Positions 1 through 15,000 of a stretch of DNA of 64,000 bases are shown one piece after another (the stretch's first letter is position 1; every line of letters begins with the position of its first letter). This stretch comes from Alitta virens. Its lineage: Eukaryota > Annelida > Polychaeta > Phyllodocida > Nereididae. The position numbers and the translations under genes were made by a program. Under the pieces are notes generated by a model. It saw only the letters and a program-made list of their open reading frames with translations, was not told the origin of the DNA and ran no database searches. Location: assembly GCA_932294295.1 (NCBI GenBank), contig OW028579.1, forward strand, positions 10,290,370 to 10,354,369, in the 5' to 3' direction.

Positions 1-3000
1 AAAAAAAGGTGTGAACAACAAACCCAAAAAAGGTGTGAACAACAAACCCAAAAAAGGTGTGAACAACAAACCAAAAAAAGGTGTGAACAACAAACCAAAA
101 AAGGTGTGAACAAAAGGTGTGAACAACAAACCCAAAAAAGGTGTGAACAACAAACCCAAAAAAGGTGTGAACAACAAACCAAAAAAAGGTGTGAACAACA
201 AACCAAAAAAGGTGTGAACAAAAGGTGTGAACAACAAACCCAAAAAAGGTGTGAACAACAAACCCAAAAAAGGTGTGAACAACAAACTCAAAAAAGGTGT
301 GAACAACAAACCCAAAAAAGGTGTGAACAACAAACCAAAAAAAGGTGTGAACAACAAACCCAAAAAAGGTGTGAACAACAAACCAAAAAAAGGTGTGAAC
401 AACAAACCAAAAAAGGTGTGAACAACAAACCAAACAAGGTGTGAACAACAAACCAAAAAAAGGTGTGAACAACAAACCAAAAAAAGGTGTGAACAACAAA
501 CCAAAAAAAGGTGTGAACAACAAACCAAAAAAAGGTGTGAACAACAAACCAAAAAAGGTGTGAACAACAAACCAAAAAAGGTGTGAACAACAAACCCAAA
601 AAAGGTGTGAACAACAAACCAAAAAAAGGTGTGAACAACAAACCAAAAAAGGTGTGAACAAAAGGTGTGAACAACAAACCCAAAAAAGGTGTGAACAACA
701 AACCCAAAAAAGGTGTGAACAACAAACCAAAAAAAGGTGTGAACAACAAACCAAAAAAGGTGTGAACAAAAGGTGTGAACAACAAACCCAAAAAAGGTGT
801 GAACAACAAACCCAAAAAAGGTGTGAACAACAAACTCAAAAAAGGTGTGAACAACAAACCCAAAAAAGGTGTGAACAACAAACCAAAAAAAGGTGTGAAC
901 AACAAACCCAAAAAAGGTGTGAACAACAAACCAAAAAAAGGTGTGAACAACAAACCAAAAAAAGGTGTTAACAACAAACCCAAAAAAGGTGTGAACAACA
1001 AACCAAAAAAAGGTGTGAACAACAAACCAAAAAAAGGTGTGAACAACAAACCCAAAAAAGGTGTGAACAACAAACCAAAAAAAGGCGTGAACAACAAACC
1101 CAAAAAAGGTGTGAACAACAAACCAAAAAAAGGTGTGAACAACAAACCCAAAAAAGGTGTGAACAACAAACCAAAAAAAGGTGTGAACAACAAACCCAAA
1201 AAAGGTGTGAACAACAAACCAAAAAAAGGTGTGAACAACACACCAAAAAAGGTGTGAACAACAAACCAAAAAAAGGTGTGAACAACAAACCAAAAAGGTG
1301 TGAACAACAAACCAAAAAAGGTGTGAACAACAAACCAAAAAAGGTGTGAACAACAAACCAAAAAAAGGTGTGAACAACAAACCAAAAAAAGGTGTGAACA
1401 ACAAACCAAAAAAAGGTGTGAACAACAAACCAAAAAAGGTGTGAACAACAAACCAAAAAAAGGTGTGAACAACAAACCAAAAAAAGGTGCCAACAACAAA
1501 CCAAAAAAAGGTGTGAACAACAAACCAAAAAAAGGTGTGAACAACAAACCAAAAAAAGGTGTGAACAACAAACCAAAAAAGGTGTGAACAACAAACCAAA
1601 AAAGGTGTGAACAACAAACCCAAAAAAGGTGTGAACAACAAACCAAAAAAAGGTGTGAACAACAAACCAAAAAAGGTGTGAACAAAAGGTGTGAACAACA
1701 AACCCAAAAAAGGTGTGAACAACAAACCCAAAAAAGGTGTGAACAACAAACCAAAAAAAGGTGTGAACAACAAACCAAAAAAGGTGTGAACAAAAGGTGT
1801 GAACAACAAACCCAAAAAAGGTGTGAACAACAAACCCAAAAAAGGTGTGAACAACAAACTCAAAAAAGGTGTGAACAACAAACCCAAAAAAGGTGTGAAC
1901 AACAAACCAAAAAAAGGTGTGAACAACAAACCCAAAAAAGGTGTGAACAACAAACCAAAAAAAGGTGTGAACAACAAACCAAAAAAGGTGTGAACAACAA
2001 ACCAAACAAGGTGTGAACAACAAACCAAAAAAAGGTGTGAACAACAAACCAAAAAAAGGTGTGAACAACAAACCAAAAAAAGGTGTGAACAACAAACCAA
2101 AAAAAGGTGTGAACAACAAACCAAAAAAGGTGTGAACAACAAACCAAAAAAGGTGTGAACAACAAACCCAAAAAAGGTGTGAACAACAAACCAAAAAAAG
2201 GTGTGAACAACAAACCAAAAAAGGTGTGAACAAAAGGTGTGAACAACAAACCCAAAAAAGGTGTGAACAACAAACCCAAAAAAGGTGTGAACAACAAACC
2301 AAAAAAAGGTGTGAACAACAAACCAAAAAAGGTGTGAACAAAAGGTGTGAACAACAAACCCAAAAAAGGTGTGAACAACAAACCCAAAAAAGGTGTGAAC
2401 AACAAACTCAAAAAAGGTGTGAACAACAAACCCAAAAAAGGTGTGAACAACAAACCAAAAAAAGGTGTGAACAACAAACCCAAAAAAGGTGTGAACAACA
2501 AACCAAAAAAAGGTGTGAACAACAAACCAAAAAAGGTGTGAACAACAAACCAAACAAGGTGTGAACAACAAACCAAAAAAAGGTGTGAACAACAAACCAA
2601 AAAAAGGTGTGAACAACAAACCAAAAAAAGGTGTGAACAACAAACCAAAAAAAGGTGTGAACAACAAACCAAAAAAGGTGTGAACAACAAACCGAAAAAA
2701 GGTGTGAACAACAAACCAAAAAAGGTGTGAACAACAAACCCAAAAAAGGTGTGAACAACAAACCAAAAAAAGGTGTGAACAACAAACCAAAAAAGGTGTG
2801 AACAAAAGGTGTGAACAACAAACCCAAAAAAGGTGTGAACAACAAACCAAAAAAAGGTGTGAACAACAAACCAAAAAAGGTGTGAACAACAAACCAAAAA
2901 AAGGTGTGAACAACAAACCAAAAAAAGGTGTGAACAAAAGGTGTGAACAACAAACCCAAAAAAGGTGTGAACAACAAACCCAAAAAAGGTGTGAACAACA

Positions 3001-6000
3001 AACCCAAAAAAGGTGTGAACAACAAACCAAAAAAAGGTGTGAACAACAAACCAAAAAAGGTGTGAACAACAAACCAAAAAAAGGTGTGAACAACAAACCC
3101 AAAAAAGGTGTGAACAACAAACCAAAAAAAGGTGTGAACAACAAACCCAAAAAAGGTGTGAACAACAAACCCAAAAAAGGTGTGAACAACAAACCCAAAA
3201 AAGGTGTGAACAACAAACCAAAAAAAGGTGTGAACAACAAACCAAAAAAGGTGTGAACAACAAACCAAAAAAAGGTGTGAACAACAAACCAAAAAAAGGT
3301 GCCAACAACAAACCCAAAAAAGGTGTGAACAACAAACCAAAAAAAGGTGTGAACAACAAACCCAAAAAAGGTGTGAACAACAAACCAAAAAAAGGTGTGA
3401 ACAACACACCAAAAAAGGTGTGAACAACAAACCAAAAAAAGGTGTGAACAACAAACCAAAAAGGTGTGAACAACAAACCAAAAAAGGTGTGAACAACAAA
3501 CCAAAAAAGGTGTGAACAACAAACCAAAAAAAGGTGTGAACAACAAACCAAAAAAAGGTGTGAACAACAAACCAAAAAAAGGTGTGAACAACAAACCAAA
3601 AAAGGTGTGAACAACAAACCAAAAAAAGGTGTGAACAACAAACCCAAAAAAGGTGCCAACAACAAACCAAAAAAAGGTGTGAACAACAAACCAAAAAAAG
3701 GTGTGAACAACAAACCAAAAAAAGGTGTGAACAACAAACCAAAAAAGGTGTGAACAACAAACCAAAAAAGGTGTGAACAACAAACCCAAAAAAGGTGTGA
3801 ACAACAAACCAAAAAAAGGTGTGAACAACAAACCAAAAAAGGTGTGAACAAAAGGTGTGAACAACAAACCCAAAAAAGGTGTGAACAACAAACCCAAAAA
3901 AGGTGTGAACAACAAACCCAAAAAAGGTGTGAACAACAAACCCAAAAAAGGTGTGAACAACAAACCAAAAAAAGGTGTGAACAACAAACCAAAAAAGGTG
4001 TGAACAAAAGGTGTGAACAACAAACCCAAAAAAGGTGTGAACAACAAACCCAAAAAAGGTGTGAACAACAAACCCAAAAAAGGTGTGAACAACAAACCCA
4101 AAAAAGGTGTGAACAACAAACCCAAAAAAGGTGTGAACAACAAACCAAAAAAGGTGTGAACAACAAACCAAAAAAAGGTGTGAACAACAAACCAAAAAAA
4201 GGTGCGAACAACAAACCAAAAAAAGGTGCGAACAACAAACCAAAAAAAGGTGTGAACAACAAACCAAAAAAAGGTGTGAACAACAAACCAAAAAAAGGTG
4301 TGAACAACAAACCAAAAAAAGGTGGGAACAACAAACCAAAAAAGGTGTGAACAACAAACCAAAAAAAGGTGTGAACAACAAACCAAAAAAAGGTGTGAAC
4401 AACAAACCCAAAAAAGGTGTGAACAACAAACCCAAAAAAGGTGTGAACAACAAACCCAAAAAAGGTGTGAACAACAAACCAAAAAAAGGTGTGAACAACA
4501 AACCAAAAAAAGGTGTTAACAACAAACCCAAAAAAGGTGTGAACAACAAACCAAAAAAAGGTGTGAACAACAAACCAAAAAAAGGTGTGAACAACAAACC
4601 CAAAAAAGGCGTGAACAACAAACCAAAAAAAGGCGTGAACAACAAACCCAAAAAAGGTGTGAACAACAAACCAAAAAAAGGTGTGAACAACAAACCCAAA
4701 AAAGGTGTGAACAACAAACCAAAAAAAGGTGTGAACAACAAACCCAAAAAAGGTGTGAACAACAAACCAAAAAAAGGTGTGAACAACACACCAAAAAAGG
4801 TGTGAACAACAAACCAAAAAAAGGTGTGAACAACAAACCAAAAAGGTGTGAACAACAAACCAAAAAAGGTGTGAACAACAAACCAAAAAAGGTGTGAACA
4901 ACAAACCAAAAAAAGGTGTGAACAACAAACCAAAAAAAGGTGTGAACAACAAACCAAAAAAAGGTGTGAACAACAAACCAAAAAAAGGTGTGAACAACAA
5001 ACCCAAAAAAGGTGTGAACAACAAACCCAAAAAAGGTGTGAACAACAAACCAAAAAAAGGTGTGAACAACAAACCAAAAAAAGGTGTTAACAACAAACCC
5101 AAAAAAGGTGTGAACAACAAACCAAAAAAAGGTGTGAACAACAAACCAAAAAAAGGTGTGAACAACAAACCCAAAAAAGGTGTGAACAACAAACCAAAAA
5201 AAGGCGTGAACAACAAACCCAAAAAAGGTGTGAACAACAAACCAAAAAAAGGTGTGAACAACAAACCCAAAAAAGGTGTGAACAACAAACCAAAAAAAGG
5301 TGTGAACAACAAACCCAAAAAAGGTGTGAACAACAAACCAAAAAAAGGTGTGAACAACACACCAAAAAAGGTGTGAACAACAAACCAAAAAAAGGTGTGA
5401 ACAACAAACCAAAAAGGTGTGAACAACAAACCAAAAAAGGTGTGAACAACAAACCAAAAAAGGTGTGAACAACAAACCAAAAAAAGGTGTGAACAACAAA
5501 CCAAAAAAAGGTGTGAACAACAAACCAAAAAAAGGTGTGAACAACAAACCAAAAAAAGGTGTGAACAACAAACCAAAAAAAGGTGTGAACAACAAACCAA
5601 AAAAGGTGTGAACAACAAACCAAAAAAAGGTGTGAACAACAAACCAAAAAAAGGTGCCAACAACAAACCAAAAAAAGGTGTGAACAACAAACCAAAAAAA
5701 GGTGTGAACAACAAACCAAAAAAAGGTGTGAACAACAAACCAAAAAAGGTGTGAACAACAAACCAAAAAAGGTGTGAACAACAAACCCAAAAAAGGTGTG
5801 AACAACAAACCAAAAAAAGGTGTGAACAACAAACCAAAAAAGGTGTGAACAAAAGGTGTGAACAACAAACCCAAAAAAGGTGTGAACAACAAACCCAAAA
5901 AAGGTGTGAACAACAAACCCAAAAAAGGTGTGAACAACAAACCCAAAAAAGGTGTGAACAACAAACCAAAAAAAGGTGTGAACAACAAACCAAAAAAGGT

Positions 6001-6905
6001 GTGAACAAAAGGTGTGAACAACAAACCCAAAAAAGGTGTGAACAACAAACCCAAAAAAGGTGTGAACAACAAACTCAAAAAAGGTGTGAACAACAAACCC
6101 AAAAAAGGTGTGAACAACAAACCAAAAAAAGGTGTGAACAACAAACCCAAAAAAGGTGTGAACAACAAACCAAAAAAAGGTGTGAACAACAAACCAAAAA
6201 AGGTGTGAACAACAAACCAAACAAGGTGTGAACAACAAACCAAAAAAGGTGTGAACAACAAACCAAAAAAAGGTGTGAACAACAAACCAAAAAAAGGTGT
6301 GAACAACAAACCAAAAAAAGGTGTGAACAACAAACCAAAAAAGGTGTGAACAACAAACCGAAAAAAGGTGTGAACAACAAACCAAAAAAGGTGTGAACAA
6401 CAAACCCAAAAAAGGTGTGAACAACAAACCAAAAAAAGGTGTGAACAACAAACCAAAAAAGGTGTGAACAAAAGGTGTGAACAACAAACCCAAAAAAGGT
6501 GTGAACAACAAACCAAAAAAAGGTGTGAACAACAAACCAAAAAAGGTGTGAACAACAAACCAAAAAAAGGTGTGAACAACAAACCAAAAAAAGGTGTGAA
6601 CAAAAGGTGTGAACAACAAACCCAAAAAAGGTGTGAACAACAAACCCAAAAAAGGTGTGAACAACAAACCCAAAAAAGGTGTGAACAACAAACCAAAAAA
6701 AGGTGTGAACAACAAACCAAAAAAGGTGTGAACAACAAACCAAAAAAAGGTGTGAACAACAAACCCAAAAAAGGTGTGAACAACAAACCCAAAAAAGGTG
6801 TGAACAACAAACCAAAAAAAGGTGTGAACAACAAACCAAAAAAAGGTGTGAACAACAAACCCAAAAAAGGCGTGAACAACAAACCAAAAAAAGGCGTGAA
6901 CAACA
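1..6905 (+). repeat. Large internal duplication, copy 1 (pair at 19,412-26,222)
   Basis: The order of unit variants here is repeated with an offset of 19,411 bp up to about 3.3-3.8 kb and 19,317 bp afterwards, implying one 94-bp (four-unit) length difference between the copies. Matching landmarks include the GGTGTGAACAAAA short units at 106 and 19,517, 1,678 and 21,089, 2,798 and 22,209, and the GGTGGGAAC variant at 4,321 and 23,638. The match decays at the GGCGTG variants near 6,870-6,905. Boundaries were read by eye and are good to a few units. Confidence 0.8.
106..2564 (+). repeat. Nested 548-bp and 1,572-bp higher-order repeats
   Basis: Blocks opening with a short GGTGTGAACAAAA unit at 106, 654, 1,678 and 2,226 are near-identical for over 300 bp. 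Offsets are 548 bp (106 to 654, 1,678 to 2,226) and 1,572 bp (106 to 1,678). This is a tandem doublet that was itself duplicated; the whole pattern recurs at 19,517-21,975. Confidence 0.75.
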
Positions 6906-7949
6906 AACCAAAAAAAGGTGTGAACAACAAACCAAAAAAAGGTGTGAACAACAAACCAAAAAAGGTGTGAACAACAAACCAAACAAGGTGTGAACAACAA
7001 ACCAAAAAAAGGTGTGAACAACAAACCAAAAAAAGGTGTGAACAACAAACCAAAAAAAGGTGTGAACAACAAACCAAAAAAGGTGTGAACAACAAACCGA
7101 AAAAAGGTGTGAACAACAAACCAAAAAAGGTGTGAACAAAAGGTGTGAACAACAAACCAAAAAAAGGTGTGAACAACAAACCAAAAAAAGGTGTGAACAA
7201 CAAACCAAAAAAGGTGTGAACAACAAACCCAAAAAAGGTGTGAACAACAAACCAAAAAAAGGTGTGAACAACAAACCAAAAAAGGTGTGAACAAAAGGTG
7301 TGAACAACAAACCCAAAAAAGGTGTGAACAACAAACCCAAAAAAGGTGTGAACAACAAACCCAAAAAAGTTGTGAATAACAAACCCAAAAAAGGTGTGAA
7401 CAACAAACCAAAAAAAGGTGTGAACAACAAACCAAAAAAAGGTGTGAACAACAAACCAAAAAAGGTGTGAACAACAAACCAAAAAAAGGTGTGAACAACA
7501 AACCAAAAAAAGGTGTGAACAACAAACCAAAAAAGGTGTGAACAACAAACCAAAAAAGGTGTGAACAACAAACCAAAAAAAGGTGTGAACAACAAACCAA
7601 AAAAAGGTGTGAACAACAAACCAAAAAAGGTGTGAACAACAAACCGAAAAAAGGTGTGAACAACAAACCAAAAAAGGTGTGAACAAAAGGTGTGAACAAC
7701 AAACCAAAAAAAGGTGTGAACAACAAACCAAAAAAAGGTGTGAACAACAAACCAAAAAAGGTGTGAACAACAAACCCAAAAAAGGTGTGAACAACAAACC
7801 AAAAAAAGGTGTGAACAACAAACCAAAAAAGGTGTGAACAACAAACCCAAAAAAGGTGTGAACAACAAACCCAAAAAAGGTGTGAACAACAAACCCAAAA
7901 AAGGTGTGAACAACAAACCCAAAAAAGGTGTGAACAACAAACCCAAAAA

Positions 7950-10900
7950 AGGTGTGAACAACAAACCAAAAAATGGTGTGAACAACAAACCCAAAAAAGG
8001 TGTGAACAACAAACCCAAAAAAGGTGTGAACAACAAACCCAAAAAAGGTGTGAACAACAAAGCAAAAAAAGGTGTGAACAACAAACCAAAAAAGGTGTGA
8101 ACAACAAACCAAACAAGGTGTGAACAACAAACCAAAAAAAGGTGTGAACAACAAACCAAAAAAAGGTGTGAACAACAAACCAAAAAAAGGTGTGAACAAA
8201 AGGTGTGAACAACAAACCCAAAAAAGGTGTGAACAACAAACCCAAAAAAGGTGTGAACAACAAACCCAAAAAAGGTGTGAACAACAAACCAAAAAAAGGT
8301 GTGAACAACAAACCAAAAAAGGTGTGAACAACAAACCAAAAAAAGGTGTGAACAACAAACCCAAAAAAGGTGTGAACAACAAACCAAAAAAAGGTGTGAA
8401 CAACAAACCCAAAAAAGGTGTGAACAACAAACCCAAAAAAGGTGTGAACAACAAACCCAAAAAAGGTGTGAACAACAAACCAAAAAAAGGTGTGAACAAC
8501 AAACCCAAAAAAGGTGTGAACAACAAACCAAAAAAAGGTGTGAACAACACACCAAAAAAGGTGTGAACAACAAACCAAAAAAAGGTGTGAACAACAAACC
8601 AAAAAGGTGTGAACAACAAACCAAAAAAGGTGTGAACAACAAACCAAAAAAGGTGTGAACAACAAACCAAAAAAAGGTGTGAACAACAAACCAAAAAAAG
8701 GTGTGAACAACAAACCAAAAAAAGGTGTGAACAACAAACCAAAAAAGGTGTGAACAACAAACCAAAAAAAGGTGTGAACAACAAACCAAAAAAAGGTGCC
8801 AACAACAAACCAAAAAAAGGTGTGAACAACAAACCAAAAAAAGGTGTGAACAACAAACCAAAAAAAGGTGTGAACAACAAACCAAAAAAGGTGTGAACAA
8901 CAAACCAAAAAAAGGTGTGAACAACAAACCAAAAAAAGGTGTGAACAACAAACCAAAAAAGGTGTGAACAACAAACCAAACAAGGTGTGAACAACAAACC
9001 AAAAAAAGGTGTGAACAACAAACCAAAAAAAGGTGTGAACAACAAACCAAAAAAAGGTGTGAACAACAAACCAAAAAAGGTGTGAACAACAAACCGAAAA
9101 AAGGTGTGAACAACAAACCAAAAAAGGTGTGAACAAAAGGTGTGAACAACAAACCAAAAAAAGGTGTGAACAACAAACCAAAAAAAGGTGTGAACAACAA
9201 ACCAAAAAAGGTGTGAACAACAAACCCAAAAAAGGTGTGAACAACAAACCAAAAAAAGGTGTGAACAACAAACCAAAAAAGGTGTGAACAAAAGGTGTGA
9301 ACAACAAACCCAAAAAAGGTGTGAACAACAAACCCAAAAAAGGTGTGAACAACAAACCCAAAAAAGGTGTGAATAACAAACCCAAAAAAGGTGTGAACAA
9401 CAAACCAAAAAAAGGTGTGAACAACAAACCAAAAAAAGGTGTGAACAACAAACCAAAAAAGGTGTGAACAACAAACCAAAAAAAGGTGTGAACAACAAAC
9501 CAAAAAAAGGTGTGAACAACAAACCAAAAAAGGTGTGAACAACAAACCAAAAAAAGGTGTGAACAACAAACCAAAAAAAGGTGCGAACAACAAACCAAAA
9601 AAAGGTGCGAACAACAAACCAAAAAAAGGTGTGAACAACAAACCAAAAAAAGGTGTGAACAACAAACCAAAAAAAGGTGTAAACAACAAACCAAAAAAAG
9701 GTGTGAACAACAAACCAAAAAAAGGTGTGAACAACAAACCCAAAAAAGGTGTGAACAACAAACCAAAAAAAGGTGTGAACAACAAACCAAAAAAAGGTGT
9801 GAGCAACAAACCAAAAAAAGGTGTGAACAACAAACCAAAAAAAGGTGTGAACAACAAACCAAAAAAAGGTGTGAACAACAAACCAAAAAAAGGTGTGAAC
9901 AACAAACCAAAAAAAGGTGTGAACAACAAACCGAAAAAAGGTGTGAACAACAAACCAAAAAAAGGTGTTAACAACAAACCCAAAAAAGGTGTGAACAACA
10001 AACCAAAAAAAGGTGTGAACAACAAACCAAAAAAGGTGTGAACAACAAACCAAACAAGGTGTGAACAACAAACCAAAAAAAGGTGTGAACAACAAACCAA
10101 AAAAAGGTGTGAACAACAAACCGAAAAAAGGTGTGAACAACAAACCAAAAAAAGGTGTTAACAACAAACCCAAAAAAGGTGTGAACAACAAACCAAAAAA
10201 AGGTGTGAACAACAAACCAAAAAAAGGTGTGAACAACAAACCGAAAAAAGGTGTGAACAACAAACCAAAAAAAGGTGTTAACAACAAACCCAAAAAAGGT
10301 GTGAACAACAAACCCAAAAAAGGTGTGAACAACAAACCAAAAAAAGGTGTGAACAACAAACCAAAAAAGGTGTGAACAAAAGGTGTGAACAACAAACCCA
10401 AAAAAGGTGTGAACAACAAACCCAAAAAAGGTGTGAACAACAAACCCAAAAAAGGTGTGAATAACAAACCCAAAAAAGGTGTGAACAACAAACCAAAAAA
10501 AGGTGTGAACAACAAACCAAAAAAAGGTGTGAACAACAAACCAAAAAAGGTGTGAACAACAAACCAAAAAAAGGTGTGAACAACAAACAAAAAAAAGGTG
10601 TGAACAACAAACCAAAAAAGGTGTGAACAACAAACCAAAAAAAGGTGTGAACAACAAACCAAAAAAAGGTGCGAACAACAAACCAAAAAAAGGTGCGAAC
10701 AACAAACCAAAAAAAGGTGTGAACAACAAACCCAAAAAAGGTGTGAACAACAAACCAAAAAAAGGTGTGAACAACAAACCAAAAAAGGTGTGAACAACAA
10801 ACCAAACAAGGTGTGAACAACAAACCAAAAAAAGGTGTGAACAACAAACCAAAAAAAGGTGTGAACAACAAACCGAAAAAAGGTGTGAACAACAAACCAA

Positions 10901-12066
10901 AAAAAGGTGTTAACAACAAACCCAAAAAAGGTGTGAACAACAAACCAAAAAAAGGTGTGAACAACAAACCAAAAAAAGGTGTGAACAACAAACCGAAAAA
11001 AGGTGTGAACAACAAACCAAAAAAAGGTGTTAACAACAAACCCAAAAAAGGTGTGAACAACAAACCCAAAAAAGGTGTGAACAACAAACCAAAAAAAGGT
11101 GTGAACAACAAACCAAAAAAGGTGTGAACAAAAGGTGTGAACAACAAACCCAAAAAAGGTGTGAACAACAAACCCAAAAAAGGTGTGAACAACAAACCCA
11201 AAAAAGGTGTGAATAACAAACCCAAAAAAGGTGTGAACAACAAACCAAAAAAAGGTGTGAACAACAAACCAAAAAAAGGTGTGAACAACAAACCAAAAAA
11301 GGTGTGAACAACAAACCAAAAAAAGGTGTGAACAACAAACCAAAAAAAGGTGTGAACAACAAACCAAAAAAGGTGTGAACAACAAACCAAAAAAAGGTGT
11401 GAACAACAAACCAAAAAAAGGTGCGAACAACAAACCAAAAAAAGGTGCGAACAACAAACCAAAAAAAGGTGTGAACAACAAACCAAAAAAAGGTGTGAAC
11501 AACAAACCAAAAAAAGGTGTAAACAACAAACCAAAAAAAGGTGTGAACAACAAACCAAAAAAAGGTGTGAACAACAAACCCAAAAAAGGTGTGAACAACA
11601 AACCAAAAAAAGGTGTGAACAACAAACCAAAAAAAGGTGTGAGCAACAAACCAAAAAAAGGTGTGAACAACAAACCAAAAAAAGGTGTGAACAACAAACC
11701 AAAAAAAGGTGTGAACAACAAACCAAAAAAAGGTGTGAACAACAAACCAAAAAAAGGTGTGAACAACAAACCGAAAAAAGGTGTGAACAACAAACCAAAA
11801 AAAGGTGTTAACAACAAACCCAAAAAAGGTGTGAACAACAAACCAAAAAAAGGTGTGAACAACAAACCAAAAAAAGGTGTGAACAACAAACCGAAAAAAG
11901 GTGTGAACAACAAACCAAAAAAAGGTGTTAACAACAAACCCAAAAAAGGTGTGAACAACAAACCAAAAAAAGGTGTGAACAACAAACCAAAAAAAGGTGT
12001 GAACAACAAACCAAAAAAAGGTGTGAACAACAAACCCAAAAAAGGTGTGAACAACAAACCAAAAAA
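7950..12066 (+). repeat. 4,117-bp segment duplication inside the minisatellite, copy 1
   Basis: Variant order matches the following segment at an exact offset of 4,117 bp. Landmarks: AAAGC unit at 8,061 and 12,178; short unit near 9,130 and 13,247; the GTGAGCAAC variant near 9,800 and 13,917. Borders are approximate. Confidence 0.75.
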
Positions 12067-15000
12067 AGGTGTGAACAACAAACCAAAAAAAGGTGTGAAC
12101 AACAAACCCAAAAAAGGTGTGAACAACAAACCCAAAAAAGGTGTGAACAACAAACCCAAAAAAGGTGTGAACAACAAAGCAAAAAAAGGTGTGAACAACA
12201 AACCAAAAAAGGTGTGAACAACAAACCAAACAAGGTGTGAACAACAAACCAAAAAAAGGTGTGAACAACAAACCAAAAAAAGGTGTGAACAACAAACCAA
12301 AAAAAGGTGTGAACAAAAGGTGTGAACAACAAACCCAAAAAAGGTGTGAACAACAAACCCAAAAAAGGTGTGAACAACAAACCCAAAAAAGGTGTGAACA
12401 ACAAACCAAAAAAAGGTGTGAACAACAAACCAAAAAAGGTGTGAACAACAAACCAAAAAAAGGTGTGAACAACAAACCCAAAAAAGGTGTGAACAACAAA
12501 CCAAAAAAAGGTGTGAACAACAAACCCAAAAAAGGTGTGAACAACAAACCCAAAAAAGGTGTGAACAACAAACCCAAAAAAGGTGTGAACAACAAACCAA
12601 AAAAAGGTGTGAACAACAAACCCAAAAAAGGTGTGAACAACAAACCAAAAAAAGGTGTGAACAACACACCAAAAAAGGTGTGAACAACAAACCAAAAAAA
12701 GGTGTGAACAACAAACCAAAAAGGTGTGAACAACAAACCAAAAAAGGTGTGAACAACAAACCAAAAAAGGTGTGAACAACAAACCAAAAAAAGGTGTGAA
12801 CAACAAACCAAAAAAAGGTGTGAACAACAAACCAAAAAAAGGTGTGAACAACAAACCAAAAAAGGTGTGAACAACAAACCAAAAAAAGGTGTGAACAACA
12901 AACCAAAAAAAGGTGCCAACAACAAACCAAAAAAAGGTGTGAACAACAAACCAAAAAAAGGTGTGAACAACAAACCAAAAAAAGGTGTGAACAACAAACC
13001 AAAAAAGGTGTGAACAACAAACCAAAAAAAGGTGTGAACAACAAACCAAAAAAAGGTGTGAACAACAAACCAAAAAAGGTGTGAACAACAAACCAAACAA
13101 GGTGTGAACAACAAACCAAAAAAAGGTGTGAACAACAAACCAAAAAAAGGTGTGAACAACAAACCAAAAAAAGGTGTGAACAACAAACCAAAAAAGGTGT
13201 GAACAACAAACCGAAAAAAGGTGTGAACAACAAACCAAAAAAGGTGTGAACAAAAGGTGTGAACAACAAACCAAAAAAAGGTGTGAACAACAAACCAAAA
13301 AAAGGTGTGAACAACAAACCAAAAAAGGTGTGAACAACAAACCCAAAAAAGGTGTGAACAACAAACCAAAAAAAGGTGTGAACAACAAACCAAAAAAGGT
13401 GTGAACAAAAGGTGTGAACAACAAACCCAAAAAAGGTGTGAACAACAAACCCAAAAAAGGTGTGAACAACAAACCCAAAAAAGGTGTGAATAACAAACCC
13501 AAAAAAGGTGTGAACAACAAACCAAAAAAAGGTGTGAACAACAAACCAAAAAAAGGTGTGAACAACAAACCAAAAAAGGTGTGAACAACAAACCAAAAAA
13601 AGGTGTGAACAACAAACCAAAAAAAGGTGTGAACAACAAACCAAAAAAGGTGTGAACAACAAACCAAAAAAAGGTGTGAACAACAAACCAAAAAAAGGTG
13701 CGAACAACAAACCAAAAAAAGGTGCGAACAACAAACCAAAAAAAGGTGTGAACAACAAACCAAAAAAAGGTGTGAACAACAAACCAAAAAAAGGTGTAAA
13801 CAACAAACCAAAAAAAGGTGTGAACAACAAACCAAAAAAAGGTGTGAACAACAAACCCAAAAAAGGTGTGAACAACAAACCAAAAAAAGGTGTGAACAAC
13901 AAACCAAAAAAAGGTGTGAGCAACAAACCAAAAAAAGGTGTGAACAACAAACCAAAAAAAGGTGTGAACAACAAACCAAAAAAAGGTGTGAACAACAAAC
14001 CAAAAAAAGGTGTGAACAACAAACCAAAAAAAGGTGTGAACAACAAACCGAAAAAAGGTGTGAACAACAAACCAAAAAAAGGTGTTAACAACAAACCCAA
14101 AAAAGGTGTGAACAACAAACCAAAAAAAGGTGTGAACAACAAACCAAAAAAGGTGTGAACAACAAACCAAACAAGGTGTGAACAACAAACCAAAAAAAGG
14201 TGTGAACAACAAACCAAAAAAAGGTGTGAACAACAAACCGAAAAAAGGTGTGAACAACAAACCAAAAAAAGGTGTTAACAACAAACCCAAAAAAGGTGTG
14301 AACAACAAACCAAAAAAAGGTGTGAACAACAAACCAAAAAAAGGTGTGAACAACAAACCGAAAAAAGGTGTGAACAACAAACCAAAAAAAGGTGTTAACA
14401 ACAAACCCAAAAAAGGTGTGAACAACAAACCCAAAAAAGGTGTGAACAACAAACCAAAAAAAGGTGTGAACAACAAACCAAAAAAGGTGTGAACAAAAGG
14501 TGTGAACAACAAACCCAAAAAAGGTGTGAACAACAAACCCAAAAAAGGTGTGAACAACAAACCCAAAAAAGGTGTGAATAACAAACCCAAAAAAGGTGTG
14601 AACAACAAACCAAAAAAAGGTGTGAACAACAAACCAAAAAAAGGTGTGAACAACAAACCAAAAAAGGTGTGAACAACAAACCAAAAAAAGGTGTGAACAA
14701 CAAACAAAAAAAAGGTGTGAACAACAAACCAAAAAAGGTGTGAACAACAAACCAAAAAAAGGTGTGAACAACAAACCAAAAAAAGGTGCGAACAACAAAC
14801 CAAAAAAAGGTGCGAACAACAAACCAAAAAAAGGTGTGAACAACAAACCCAAAAAAGGTGTGAACAACAAACCAAAAAAAGGTGTGAACAACAAACCAAA
14901 AAAGGTGTGAACAACAAACCAAACAAGGTGTGAACAACAAACCAAAAAAAGGTGTGAACAACAAACCAAAAAAAGGTGTGAACAACAAACCGAAAAAAGG

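Noticed and set aside
106..444. Plus-strand RCEQQTQK / GVNNKPKK repeat proteins
   Set aside because: Two of three plus frames of the unit are stop-free by composition; the frames end wherever a 23-bp unit brings TGA into register. No sign of selection to keep the frame.
4516..14265. Minus-strand open frame of 3,249 codons (FGLLFTPF / VCCSHLF / FVVHTFF repeats), and similar frames of hundreds to thousands of codons across 1-35.6 kb
   Set aside because: The 24-bp unit has no stop in any minus frame, so openness is automatic. The peptide changes frame whenever a 23-bp unit occurs, there is no unique N- or C-terminal sequence, and no splice or promoter context.
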